Assembly (NCBI RefSeq): GCF_013363995.1
Contig: NZ_JABWGO010000003.1
Location: 434,001-498,000, forward strand
Origin: Nonomuraea rhodomycinica
Lineage (GTDB): Bacteria > Actinomycetota > Actinomycetes > Streptosporangiales > Streptosporangiaceae
Direction: 5' to 3'
Length of the DNA: 64,000 bases
The translations under genes were made by a program, and so were the position numbers. The notes under the pieces are model-generated. The model ran no database searches and was not told where the DNA came from. It saw nothing but the letters and a program-made list of their open reading frames with translations. This document shows, piece by piece, positions 50,899 through 59,531 of this stretch. The number at the start of each line of letters is the position of its first letter. Within the stretch, counting starts at the first letter, position 1.

Positions 50899-52344
50899 TC
50901 AGCGCTCCGACCCGGCCAGGGACGCCGCCGGGACGCCGGGCTCCTCCGCCGGGGAGTCCCGGCGCCCCGGCAGGGCCAGGGTGACGGCGGCGGCGAGCAG
51001 CGCGGCGCCGCAGCCGACCAGCATGCCGGTGCGGAAGCCCGCCTCGGACGGCAGGACGTGCCCGCCGAGGCTGACGGTCAGCTGGGACAGGACGACGCCC
51101 ACGACCGCGGCCGACACCGTGGTGCCGATGGAGCGCATCAGCGTGTTGAAGCTGTTGGCCGCGGCCGTCTCCGAACGCGGCACCGCGCCCATGATGAGGG
51201 CCGGCATCGAGCCGTAGGCGAACCCGACGCCGATGTTGCAGACGCAGGTGACGACCAGCAGCCCCCAGGTGGAGCCGAGCAGGACCATGGAGGAGCCGTA
51301 CCCGAGCGCCATGACGAGACTGCCGACGACGAGCGTGACCTTCGGCCCGCGCCGGGCCGACAGGCGCGCCCCGATCGGGGAGACGATCATCATCATGAGA
51401 CCCGAGGGCGCCATCCACAGGCCGGCGGCCAGCATCGACTGGCCCAGGCCGTACCCGGTGGCCGCGGGCAGCTGGAGGATCTGCATGACGACCAGCGCCT
51501 GCGCGTACATCGCGAAGCCCACCACGATCGAGGCGAGGTTGGTGAGCAGCACCTGCGGCCGGGCGGTGACGCGCAGGTCCACCAGCGGATCCCCGGCGCG
51601 CAGCTCCCACCAGCCCCACCCGAGCAGGGCGACCAGCGCGGCGCCGAGCAGCCCGAGCGTGGTGCCGCTCGACCAGCCCCAGTCGCCGCCCTTGGAAACG
51701 CCCAGCAGCAGGCAGACCAGCCCCACGCCGAGCCCGAGCGCGCCGGCGACGTCGAGCCGCCCGGACGCCCGGCCGGGCGTGGCGGGCACCAGGAGCCGGA
51801 TCAGCGTGCCGACCAGCACGCTCAGCGCCGCCGACACCCAGAACAGCACCCGCCAGCTCGCGTACTCGGCGACCGCCGCCGAGATCGGCAGCCCGAGCGC
51901 GCCGCCGATGCCCATGGAGGAGCTCATGAGCGCGATCGAGGGGCCCAGCCGGTCGGGCGGCAGCAGGTCGCGCAGGGCGCTGATGCCGAGGGGGATCAGC
52001 CCCATGCCCATGCCCTGCATCCCCCGGCCGACGACCATGGGCATCAGGGAGCCGGACACCGCGCAGATCACCGATCCGGCGACCAGGGGCACCGCGCACA
52101 CCAGCATCATGCGCCGCTTGCCGTACAGGTCGCCGAGGCGGCCGATGACCGGCGTGGTGACCGCGCCCGCGAGCAGCGTGGCGGTGATCACCCACGAGGC
52201 GTTGGACGCGCTCGTGCCGAGGAGCTTCGGCAGCTCGCCGACCAGGGGCACGACCAGCGTCTGCATGAGCGAGGCGACGATGCCCGCCACCGCCATCACC
52301 GTGACGATCCCGCCCGGACGCGTGGCGGGCGTGGAGTCCTCCAT
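50899..52344 (-). CDS. MFS transporter (DHA2/EmrB-like drug exporter)
   Basis: The 481-residue protein has about 14 hydrophobic spans. Motif A is GRLGDLYGKRRMMLV after TM2 and the antiporter-type motif is SMGIGGALGLPISAAVAEYA. It resembles DHA2 proton-drug antiporters. Between P450 genes and a reductase it may export a product or a toxic substrate. Confidence 0.88.
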   Translation of the reverse strand: MEDSTPATRPGGIVTVMAVAGIVASLMQTLVVPLVGELPKLLGTSASNASWVITATLLAGAVTTPVIGRLGDLYGKRRMMLVCAVPLVAGSVICAVSGSLMPMVVGRGMQGMGMGLIPLGISALRDLLPPDRLGPSIALMSSSMGIGGALGLPISAAVAEYASWRVLFWVSAALSVLVGTLIRLLVPATPGRASGRLDVAGALGLGVGLVCLLLGVSKGGDWGWSSGTTLGLLGAALVALLGWGWWELRAGDPLVDLRVTARPQVLLTNLASIVVGFAMYAQALVVMQILQLPAATGYGLGQSMLAAGLWMAPSGLMMMIVSPIGARLSARRGPKVTLVVGSLVMALGYGSSMVLLGSTWGLLVVTCVCNIGVGFAYGSMPALIMGAVPRSETAAANSFNTLMRSIGTTVSAAVVGVVLSQLTVSLGGHVLPSEAGFRTGMLVGCGAALLAAAVTLALPGRRDSPAEEPGVPAASLAGSER

Positions 52345-52367
52345 GAGACTTCTCTCTTCCTGGCGGG

Positions 52368-53603
52368 CTAGGCCCGCGTGTTCACGCTCGCGGCCGGGGC
52401 CGCGGCGGCGATCGATGGGCCGGAGGCCGGGGGCGGGGCCATGGTCTCGGCCACCAGCGGGCGGCGCAGGCGGGCGGCCTTGGCCATGTTCCAGCCGAGC
52501 ACGCCGGTGACCGCGCCGCCCTCCCGGTAGAGCGCGACGAAGCGGCCGTCCTCGGGATCCCCCTCGACGACCTCCACCTCGGCGGCCGCCGTGGGCAGGC
52601 CGTACGCCTGGATCCTGACGTCGTACTGGTCGGTCCAGAAGTACGGGACCGGCACGTACGGCCGCTCGCCGCCGAGGACGTTGGCCGCCACGACCTGGGC
52701 CTGCTCGACGGCGTTGGTCCGGTTCTCCAGCCGCAGCCGCCTGCCCAGGCCCTCGTGGTGCCAGGAGGCGACGTCGCCCACCGCGTACACGCCGGGCGCC
52801 GCGCGGCAGAAGGCGTCGCAGACCACGCCGTCGTCCACCGGCAGGCCGCTGCCGGCCAGCCAGCCCGTGGCCGGGCGCGAGCCGACCGCGACCACGACCG
52901 CGTCGGCGGGCAGCAGCTCGCCCGTGGCCAGCCGCACGCCCGTGACCCGGCCGCCGGAGCCGGTCAGCTCACGGACGGCGGCGCCCAGCCGCAGCCGGAC
53001 GCCCCGCCCGGCGTGCAGCCGGGTCAGCGCCCCGGCGATCCGGTCGCCGAGCTGGTCGGCCAGGACGGCCCGGCCCAGGCCGGCGAGCGTGACGTCGAGG
53101 CCCATGCCGCGGGCCGCGGCGGCGACCTCAGCCCCCAGCACGCCCTCGCCGACCACGACGAGACGCGGACCGGCCAGCAGGTGCTCGCGCAGGCCGAGCG
53201 CGTCGTCCAGGGTGCGCAGCACGTGCACGCCCGCCAGGTCGTCCTGGCCGGGCAGGCGGCACGGCGTCACGCCGGTGGCCAGGACGACGGCCCCGGCGCG
53301 CAGGGTCCGGCCGGAGGCCGTCAGCACCTCGCGGGCGGCCACGTCCAGGCGGACGGCCGCGTCGCCGAGGACGAAGTCCGCCTCCAGCGCGCCGAGCTGT
53401 TCCGCCGAGCGCAGGTGCGCCCGCTCGCGCTCCCACGCCCCGCAGAGCACCTGCTTGGACAGCGGCGGCCGGTCGTAGGGAGGGTGCGGCTCGGCGCCGA
53501 GGACGGTCAGGCCGCCCTGGTGGCCCTGGCGCCGCAGCGCCTCCGCGACGGCCAGGCCGCCCGCCGAGGCGCCCACGACCAGCACGTCGGCAGGGGCCGT
53601 CAA
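52368..53603 (-). CDS. NAD(P)H:ferredoxin reductase (FAD-dependent, P450 partner)
   Basis: The 411-residue pyridine-nucleotide-disulphide-type reductase has the FAD site VLVVGASAGGLAVAEALRRQ, NAD-binding RLVVVGEGVLGAEVAAAARG, and the second FAD motif GVYAVGDVASWHHEGLG. The TTG start with GGAGGAG upstream overlaps the ferredoxin stop (TTGA). It passes electrons from NAD(P)H to the ferredoxin for the P450s. Confidence 0.9.
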   Translation of the reverse strand: MTAPADVLVVGASAGGLAVAEALRRQGHQGGLTVLGAEPHPPYDRPPLSKQVLCGAWERERAHLRSAEQLGALEADFVLGDAAVRLDVAAREVLTASGRTLRAGAVVLATGVTPCRLPGQDDLAGVHVLRTLDDALGLREHLLAGPRLVVVGEGVLGAEVAAAARGMGLDVTLAGLGRAVLADQLGDRIAGALTRLHAGRGVRLRLGAAVRELTGSGGRVTGVRLATGELLPADAVVVAVGSRPATGWLAGSGLPVDDGVVCDAFCRAAPGVYAVGDVASWHHEGLGRRLRLENRTNAVEQAQVVAANVLGGERPYVPVPYFWTDQYDVRIQAYGLPTAAAEVEVVEGDPEDGRFVALYREGGAVTGVLGWNMAKAARLRRPLVAETMAPPPASGPSIAAAAPAASVNTRA

Positions 53604-53800
53604 GGCCGCTCCTCCACGGTGATCGCGGCTGCCGGGCACACGTCGGCCGCCTCGCGGACGGCGGCGCGCAGCGCCTCGGGCGGCGTGGCGTCCAGCAGGA
53701 CCACGATGCCGTCGTCCTCGTTCTGGTCGAAGACGTCGGGCGCGAGCAGCACGCACTGCCCCGCGCCGCAGCACTTGCCGGCGTCGACGGTGATGTTCAT
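53600..53800 (-). CDS. 3Fe-4S ferredoxin
   Basis: The 66-residue ferredoxin has the P450-associated single-cluster pattern: CCGAGQCVLLAPDVF (Cys11, Cys16 bind) and ADVCPAAAI (Cys55). A non-Cys at the fourth position implies a [3Fe-4S] rather than [4Fe-4S] cluster. It sits between the reductase and the second P450 gene. Confidence 0.92.
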   Translation of the reverse strand: MNITVDAGKCCGAGQCVLLAPDVFDQNEDDGIVVLLDATPPEALRAAVREAADVCPAAAITVEERP

Positions 53801-53817
53801 GTCTCTCCTTCCCGGGG

Positions 53818-55017
53818 TCACCACGTGACGGGGACCCGCTCCAGACCCCCGACGAGCAGCCCCTCGCGGCGCCTCAGGTCGGCGGCGGGCACGGCGAGCG
53901 CCAGCGTGGGCAGGCGCTCCACCAGCACCTTGAGGACGGTCTGCAGCTCCGTGCGGGCCAGCGACTGGCCGAGGCAGGCGTACGGGCCCGCGCCGAAGAT
54001 CAGGTGCGGGTTGGGGGAGCGGGTCAGGTCCATCCCGGCGGCGTCCTCGAACGCGGACTCGTCGCGGTTGGCGGCCGAGAGGCTGCACACGACCGTGGAG
54101 CCCTTGGCCAGCGTGGTGCCGCCGATCTCGACGTCCTCGCTGATGTAGCGGGGGATGCCGAAGCCGAAGTTGGCGTCGTGGCGCAGGCACTCCTCGACCG
54201 CGGTGCGCACCAGCGACGGGTCGGCGACGATCCGCTCCCACCGGGAGCGGTCGGCCAGCAGCATCGCCACCATCTTGCCGATCATGTTGGCGGTGGTCTC
54301 GTGCCCGGCGACCAGCAGGCCCTTGGCGGTCATCAGCACGACCTCCTCGGTGACCCGGCCGTCGAGGGCGCCCACGAGCGTGATGAGCTCGCTGATCAGG
54401 TCGTCGCCCGGGGTGGCGCGCTTGGCCGCGACGTGGTCGCGCAGGTACGCGGCGAACTCGGCCTGCGCCGCGTCGATCTCCTCCTGGGTGTAGCGGGTCA
54501 GGCTCAGCAGCGTGTCGGACCAGTACGCGAACCGGTCGCGGTCGGAGTCGGGCACCCCGAGCAGCTCGCAGATGACCCACACCGGCAGCGGGAACCCGAG
54601 CGCGGCCGCCAGGTCGGCGGGAGCGCCTCGCTCGACCATCTCGTCCACCAGGCGGCGGGCCGTCGCCTCGATGCCGGGCTGCAGCGCCGAGACCCGCTTG
54701 GCGGTGAACGCCCTGCCGATCAGCTTGCGCCACTCCCGGTGGGCGTCGCCCCTGACACTGGCGCCGTCGCCGCTGGCGAACACGCCGCCCGACTCGTTCG
54801 CCGTGATGGAGGCGGCGTCCTCGGCCACCAGGTGGTGGGTGAAGCGGGGATCGGACAGCAGCTCCTTCACGTCGTCGTACCGGGTGAGCAGCAGCGCCTC
54901 GTCGCCGCTGGCCAGCCGGACGCGCGCCACGGGGCAGCGCGCGCGCAGCTCGGCCCACTCCTCGGGGGGCTCCAGCGCGGCGGGCGCGGCGAACGGGTAG
55001 TCCTGGATGTCGGTCAC
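53818..55017 (-). CDS. Cytochrome P450 (second copy)
   Basis: The 399-residue P450 has I-helix LLVAGHETTANMIGKM, ExxR-region EECLRHDANFGFGIPR, heme loop IFGAGPYACLGQSLARTEL, and the C-terminal VPVTW shared with the first P450. GTG 55017 has AGGAGG. It immediately precedes the ferredoxin gene, so it is the likely main partner. Substrate unknown. Confidence 0.93.
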   Translation of the reverse strand: MTDIQDYPFAAPAALEPPEEWAELRARCPVARVRLASGDEALLLTRYDDVKELLSDPRFTHHLVAEDAASITANESGGVFASGDGASVRGDAHREWRKLIGRAFTAKRVSALQPGIEATARRLVDEMVERGAPADLAAALGFPLPVWVICELLGVPDSDRDRFAYWSDTLLSLTRYTQEEIDAAQAEFAAYLRDHVAAKRATPGDDLISELITLVGALDGRVTEEVVLMTAKGLLVAGHETTANMIGKMVAMLLADRSRWERIVADPSLVRTAVEECLRHDANFGFGIPRYISEDVEIGGTTLAKGSTVVCSLSAANRDESAFEDAAGMDLTRSPNPHLIFGAGPYACLGQSLARTELQTVLKVLVERLPTLALAVPAADLRRREGLLVGGLERVPVTW

Positions 55018-55113
55018 ATGTCCTCCTGGAGCGCCGATCAGGGCTGATCGGCTCGTCGATGGGTGTGCCGCCGAAGGGGGCGGCCCCTGCGGGGAGCGGC
55101 GGGCGCCCCGAAC

Positions 55114-55869
55114 TCAGGCGGCCGACCAGCCGCCGTCCACCGGGACGAGCGCCCCGTTGACGAACGAGGCGGCGTCGGAGGCGAGGAACAGGGCGGCCTG
55201 CGCCATCTGCTCCGGCTCCGCGAGCCGCTCGCCGAGGGCCAGCACGGGGCCGAGCCGGGCCGCGCCGGCCTGGTCGAACGTCAGGTTGGTGGCGATGCCG
55301 GTCATGGTGGGGCCGGGCAGGATGGCGTTGCAGCGGATGCCGTCGTTGGCGTAGGCCCAGGCGACGCTGCGGGTCAGGCCGGCGACGCCGTGCTTGGAGG
55401 CGGTGTAGGCGGCCCCGGCGGCGCCGCCGCGCACCGCCGCCTCGGAGGCGGTGTTGACGATCGCGCCGCCGCCCTGCCGCAGCATGTGCGGCAGCACCGC
55501 GTGGGTGACGAGGAACGTGCCGGTGAGGTTGACCCGCAGGACCCGCTCCCACAGGGAGGGCGGGATGTCGGCGGGCAGCGCCATGGTGTCCATGATCCCG
55601 GCGTTGTTGCACAGCACGTCCACCCGCCCGAACGCGCTGATCGTGGTCTCGACCAGGGCGGTCACCGACGTCTCGTCGGCGATGTCGGCGGGGACGGCGA
55701 GCGCGGCCTCGCCGAGGTCGGCGGCGGTGCGCCCGGCGGCTTCGGGGTCGATGTCGCAGACGACCACGCGCGCTCCGGCCCCGGCGAAGGCGACGGCCAT
55801 CGCCCGGCCGATGCCGGAGCCCGCTCCGGTGATGAGGGTGACGCGGCCGTCGAAGGCGGAGGAGGTCAC
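55114..55869 (-). CDS. Short-chain dehydrogenase/reductase
   Basis: The 251-residue SDR has the cofactor motif LITGAGSGIGRAMAVAFAG followed by an acidic residue (VVCDID), which favours NAD. The structural motif is LCNNAGIMDT and the active site includes YTASKHGVAGLTRSVAWAY. It is the first gene of the P450 operon (GTG with AAAGGA upstream) and lies 17 bases from a TetR-type palindrome. It probably oxidises a hydroxylated product of a P450. Confidence 0.9.
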   Translation of the reverse strand: MTSSAFDGRVTLITGAGSGIGRAMAVAFAGAGARVVVCDIDPEAAGRTAADLGEAALAVPADIADETSVTALVETTISAFGRVDVLCNNAGIMDTMALPADIPPSLWERVLRVNLTGTFLVTHAVLPHMLRQGGGAIVNTASEAAVRGGAAGAAYTASKHGVAGLTRSVAWAYANDGIRCNAILPGPTMTGIATNLTFDQAGAARLGPVLALGERLAEPEQMAQAALFLASDAASFVNGALVPVDGGWSAA

Positions 55870-55885
55870 AGGCGATCCTTTCGCT

Positions 55886-55905
55886 ACCGGACAATGTTGT
55901 CCGGT
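55886..55905. promoter_or_regulatory. TetR operator 1 (SDR/P450 operon side)
   Basis: ACCGGACAA-TG-TTGTCCGGT is a perfect 9-2-9 inverted repeat, 16 bases before the SDR start. It matches operator 2 in the same 124-base divergent gap. Confidence 0.75.
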
Positions 55906-55956
55906 TGGTAGTCACCGTAACGCCCGCGTCCGCCACGTGTCGAGCCGGGGTCCGCG

Positions 55957-55978
55957 AACCGGACAATTGTGTCCGGTT
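55957..55978. promoter_or_regulatory. TetR operator 2 (tetR side)
   Basis: AACCGGACA-ATTG-TGTCCGGTT repeats the half-site of operator 1 and lies 15 bases before the TetR ATG, as expected for autoregulation. Confidence 0.75.
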
Positions 55979-55993
55979 GCTACTCTGACGGCC

Positions 55994-56548
55994 ATGTCAG
56001 CTACGCGCCGTCCCAACAGGGGTCCGAGTGCCGCGGCGGAGAACCGGGCCGCGCTCATCGCGGCGGCCCGCGAGGTCTTCGCCGGCGCCGGTTACGACGC
56101 GCCGCTCAGCGCGATCGCCCGCGCGGCCGGGGTCGGCCAGGGCAGCCTCTACCGGCACTTCCCCGACCGGACCAGCCTGGCGCTGGCCGTCTTCGAGGAC
56201 GGGGTGAGCGAGCTGGAGGCGCTGGCCGCCGACCCGGGCGCCACGCTCGACGACGTGCTCGCCATGGTCACCGAGCAGACCATCGCCTCGACGGCGTTCA
56301 TCGACATGGTGAGCGTGCCGCCGCTCGACGAACGCATGATCAGGGTCCGCGACCGGGTGGCCGACGTGCTCGCGGGCGTGCTGGAGCGGGCCAGGAGCAC
56401 CGGCGCCGTGCGGGCGGACGTGACGGCCGACGACCTCGTCACGGCCGTCGGCATGCTGGCGGGGGTGCTGCGCAGGACTCCCGCGCCCGACCGCCACCGG
56501 ACGGCCGAGCGGGTGTGGCGCCTGCTGCGCAAGGGCATCGACGCCTGA
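55994..56548 (+). CDS. TetR-family regulator of the P450 operon
   Basis: The 184-residue protein has HTH AAREVFAGAGYDAPLSAIAR, AAGVGQGSLYRHFPDRTSL (recognition helix) and a short TetR_C ligand domain. Divergent from the SDR-P450 operon with two shared palindromes, it is almost certainly the local repressor. The inducer is unknown. Confidence 0.9.
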   Translation: MSATRRPNRGPSAAAENRAALIAAAREVFAGAGYDAPLSAIARAAGVGQGSLYRHFPDRTSLALAVFEDGVSELEALAADPGATLDDVLAMVTEQTIASTAFIDMVSVPPLDERMIRVRDRVADVLAGVLERARSTGAVRADVTADDLVTAVGMLAGVLRRTPAPDRHRTAERVWRLLRKGIDA

Positions 56549-56590
56549 CCCGCCGCGGAGCGCTCAGGGTCGGGCGCGGAGCACAGCGGG

Positions 56591-57208
56591 TCAGGCGCGG
56601 AGCAGGGTGACGATCCCGGCTCCCACCAGGGCCGCCGCCCACATGCGGTCCACGTTGAACCACGCCCGCCGCAGGACGGCCAGCCCCGCCACCTCGTAGA
56701 CGAGCAGCGCCACCACCCCGGCGGTCGTGAACATCCCGAGCGTGTGCCACAGCGCCACGCCCAGGCCCCCCGCGACGGCGTGCGCCGCGTGCCCGCCGGC
56801 CGGCCCGCCCTGCTCGGCGGCCAGCCCGGCGAAGACGGGGACGAGCATGAGGCCGGCCCCGTGCGCCGAGGACATGAGGAACGACCACGCCGCGAGCTGC
56901 GGCAGCGACAGCCGCATCCCCACCCAGCGGAAGTGCCGCTTCGACAGCAGCCGCCACAGTCCGAAGGCGACCAGCAGCACGCCGCCGGCGACCGACAGCA
57001 CCGTGGCCGTCGTGAGCGAGCCGGTCACCCCGACCACCACCGCGACCAGCGCGACGGAGGCCAGGTGCCCGGCGGCGATCGCCGGCAGCGACGCCAGCAG
57101 CAGGTCGCGGCTGCGCTCCTGCAGGCCGCGGGCCACCGCGAACAGCCACCCCATGGCCGGGTTCAGGCCGTGGAAGGCGCCCAGCAGGAGAGCCGCGGTG
57201 ATCGTCAT
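56591..57208 (-). CDS. Polytopic membrane protein coupled to the SBP56 gene
   Basis: The 205-residue protein has about six membrane spans: ALLLGAFHGLNPAMGWLFAV at the start, SFLMSSAHGAGLMLVPVFAG in the middle, and a His-rich loop (GGHAAHAVAGG, ALWHTLGMFT). HGLNPAMGW recalls HxxN/H motifs of nickel/cobalt or HupE/TauE-like transporters, so metal transport is possible. ATG 57208 overlaps the stop of the selenium-binding-protein gene, so the two work together. Confidence 0.7.
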   Translation of the reverse strand: MTITAALLLGAFHGLNPAMGWLFAVARGLQERSRDLLLASLPAIAAGHLASVALVAVVVGVTGSLTTATVLSVAGGVLLVAFGLWRLLSKRHFRWVGMRLSLPQLAAWSFLMSSAHGAGLMLVPVFAGLAAEQGGPAGGHAAHAVAGGLGVALWHTLGMFTTAGVVALLVYEVAGLAVLRRAWFNVDRMWAAALVGAGIVTLLRA

Positions 57209-58605
57209 GGGTAGCAGTAGGAGTCGGACGAGGCGTCGCCGCCCTGCAGCCGCACCTGGTGGACGCGCCGCCCGCGGAACTCGTCGCCGTGCGGCAGGAA
57301 CCGCGGGTCGAAGGTAAACGACTCGGCGTCCACCTTGGCCATCCAGGCGCCGACGCCCTCGGGGTAGAACTGGTCGTCCCAGGCGCCGTACAGGGAGTTG
57401 GTCAGGTAGACGCGGGCGCCGTCCCTGCTCACCTCGACCATCTGCGGGCCGCCGCGCAGCCGGGCGCCGCCGGCGGCGGGGTGGGACTCGCCGCGCACGA
57501 TGCCGCCGATCCGCAGCGAGCCCAGCTCGACGGGCTTGAACGGGTCGCTGACGTCGTACTGCTTGAGCTCCCCGGTGCCCCAGCAGGAGACGTACAGGCG
57601 CCGGTCGTCCACGGACAGGTCGATGTCGGTGACCAGCGGCGGGACCGCGCCGAACGGCTTGAGCACGTCGGGCAGGTCCTTCGGGTCGGCGGGCTCGGCC
57701 GGGATCTCGATCACCTTGCGCGCCTGCCAGCGATCGTCCTCCCGGAACCACGTCCACACCGACGCCGACAGGTCCTCGACGCTGATGACGACGCCGGCGA
57801 ACCCGTACGTCCTCGTCGGGTCGTGCGCGGGCCGCAGCTCCAGCGTCATCTGGTGCTGGTCGCCCAGGTCCACCTCCTGGACGTGGCGGCGCCGGCGCAG
57901 GTCCCAGAAGTGCAGCCGGTGCCCGTACTTGCGGCCGAGGAGCAGCTCGCCCACGACCCCGTTCTCGATCATGGACGGTGTGCCCCACTCGGAGCTCACG
58001 AGCACGTCGTGGTTGATGTGCCACCAGAAGTCGTAGGAGAGGTACTGCGGCCCCCGGTCCACCTCCCAGCGGCCGAGCACCTCGAACGACTGGTGGTCGA
58101 GGATGGCGATGCCGCCCGGGCCGTCATCGCCGTTGGCGCCGCCGAGCGCGGAGACGTACAGGCCCTCGGGGCCGCAGTGGACGGTGTGCGGGCGGGAGTA
58201 CCCGGCGCGTTTGGCCAGCTCCTCAGGCTCGATCACCTTGACCAGCTCGGGGCTGACCCGGTCCTTGGTGTCGAGGATGTGGATGCGCGAGGACCGGATG
58301 CCGGGCACGACCAGGTAGCGCCGCTCGATGTGGGGGTGCGGCGCGTAGGGGCACAGGGCGCTGCTGCAGGCGTTCCAGCCGAAGTGGTGCAGCTCGTCGC
58401 CCTTGTTGGGCAGGTCGGTCCAGCCCACGACCCGGCCGTAGCCGGGGGAGGAGGGGTCGGTGTCGACGACGGCGATCGCGTCGGGACGCTCCGCCGGGCG
58501 GTCGAACGCGGCCACGTAGGCCAGCCGCTCGGCCGGCGCGGCGGCGGCGTCGCGCGGCGAGGGGTAGAACGTGGGATCCGGAGTCCAGAGTGCCATGACT
58601 CCCAT
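57205..58605 (-). CDS. Selenium-binding protein SBP56 family (methanethiol-oxidase-like)
   Basis: The 466-residue seven-bladed beta-propeller has LPNKGDELHHFGWNACSSAL (conserved Cys/His), VIEPEELAKRAGYSRPHTVH, VSSEWGTPSMIENG and a C-terminal GGDASSDSYCYP. The bacterial relative MtoX oxidises methanethiol with copper; the eukaryotic SBP56 binds selenium. No in-frame TGA is present, so it is not itself a selenoprotein. Two Mets (58605 and 58596) can start it. The downstream membrane gene may supply metal. Confidence 0.87.
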   Translation of the reverse strand: MGVMALWTPDPTFYPSPRDAAAAPAERLAYVAAFDRPAERPDAIAVVDTDPSSPGYGRVVGWTDLPNKGDELHHFGWNACSSALCPYAPHPHIERRYLVVPGIRSSRIHILDTKDRVSPELVKVIEPEELAKRAGYSRPHTVHCGPEGLYVSALGGANGDDGPGGIAILDHQSFEVLGRWEVDRGPQYLSYDFWWHINHDVLVSSEWGTPSMIENGVVGELLLGRKYGHRLHFWDLRRRRHVQEVDLGDQHQMTLELRPAHDPTRTYGFAGVVISVEDLSASVWTWFREDDRWQARKVIEIPAEPADPKDLPDVLKPFGAVPPLVTDIDLSVDDRRLYVSCWGTGELKQYDVSDPFKPVELGSLRIGGIVRGESHPAAGGARLRGGPQMVEVSRDGARVYLTNSLYGAWDDQFYPEGVGAWMAKVDAESFTFDPRFLPHGDEFRGRRVHQVRLQGGDASSDSYCYP

Positions 58606-58659
58606 GATTCATTCATTACCTACCCGGTCAATAGACAAGCTGCCGAGACCTATGCCGGT

Positions 58660-59442
58660 TCAGTGCGAAAGATTGGCCTGCGCGGGCGGAACCGTGACCC
58701 GGAGGAAGTCCAGGAGCAGCTCCGTGACCTCGGCGGGCCGTTCCAGCGACGGCAGGTGACCGGCCCAGGCCAGCTCCACGTGGCGGGCCCGGGGCAGCCG
58801 CTCGGGGAGCCCGGCGGCGATCTCGCGGAAGTCGGGCACGTCGTGGGCGCCGGACACGGCCAGGCACGGCGCCGCGATCCGCGCGAGGTCGGCCTCGGGC
58901 CGGTTCTGCGGGAACTGCTCGGCCGCGGCGAGCTGCACCTCGAACGCGCGCCGCTGCATGACGCGCACCTGGTCACGGGCCTCGGCTCCCGCCTCGGGGC
59001 CGAGGAACGTCTCCACGTTGAGCTCGACGGCCCCGTCGAGGTCGCCGGCGGCGAGCAGCGCGTCCTCCCGCTCGGCGAACGACCGCAGCTCGGGTCCCGG
59101 CACGTGGCCGGGCACGGCCGGGCACAGCAGCGCGAGCGCCGCCACCAGCTCCGGCCGGCTCGCCGCCAGCTCCAGGGCCACCCGGCCGCCGTAGGAGGAG
59201 GCGGCCACGGCCGCCCGCTCGACGCCGAGCGCCCGCAGCAGCTCGGCGACGTCGCCGGCGTCGCTGTACGGCCCGTCCGCCACCGGCGAGAGCCCGAAGC
59301 CGCGCAGGTCCGGCCGGATCACGCGGTACCCGGCGGCGGTCAGGGCCGTCCACTGCGGATCCCACATGCGGCGGTCGCACACGCCCGAATGGAGCAACAC
59401 CACGGCCGGACCGTCGCCGGCGACATCATGAGCAAGAGGCAT
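58660..59442 (-). CDS. Alpha/beta-fold hydrolase
   Basis: The 260-residue protein starts at ATG 59442 (MPLAHD). Landmarks are VVLLHSGVCDRRMWDPQW (oxyanion region), VAASSYGGRVALELAA (nucleophile elbow, SxSxxG variant ASSYGG), SGAHDVPDFREIA and WAGHLPSLERP (His). It resembles 3-oxoadipate enol-lactonase-like and epoxide-hydrolase-like enzymes. Upstream in-frame start at 59484 is less likely. Substrate unknown. Confidence 0.82.
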   Translation of the reverse strand: MPLAHDVAGDGPAVVLLHSGVCDRRMWDPQWTALTAAGYRVIRPDLRGFGLSPVADGPYSDAGDVAELLRALGVERAAVAASSYGGRVALELAASRPELVAALALLCPAVPGHVPGPELRSFAEREDALLAAGDLDGAVELNVETFLGPEAGAEARDQVRVMQRRAFEVQLAAAEQFPQNRPEADLARIAAPCLAVSGAHDVPDFREIAAGLPERLPRARHVELAWAGHLPSLERPAEVTELLLDFLRVTVPPAQANLSH

Positions 59443-59531
59443 GCGACGGCACGGTAGCGCCTGCGCTGCCGGATGTCGCCCCATTTATCGCTTTTTGGGA
59501 GTATCGCCTGAGGAGGACGCCGCGCGGGACG

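Noticed and set aside
57205..58605. SBP56 homologue as a second selenoprotein
   Set aside because: No in-frame TGA is needed and no SECIS was seen; the name refers to selenium binding only.
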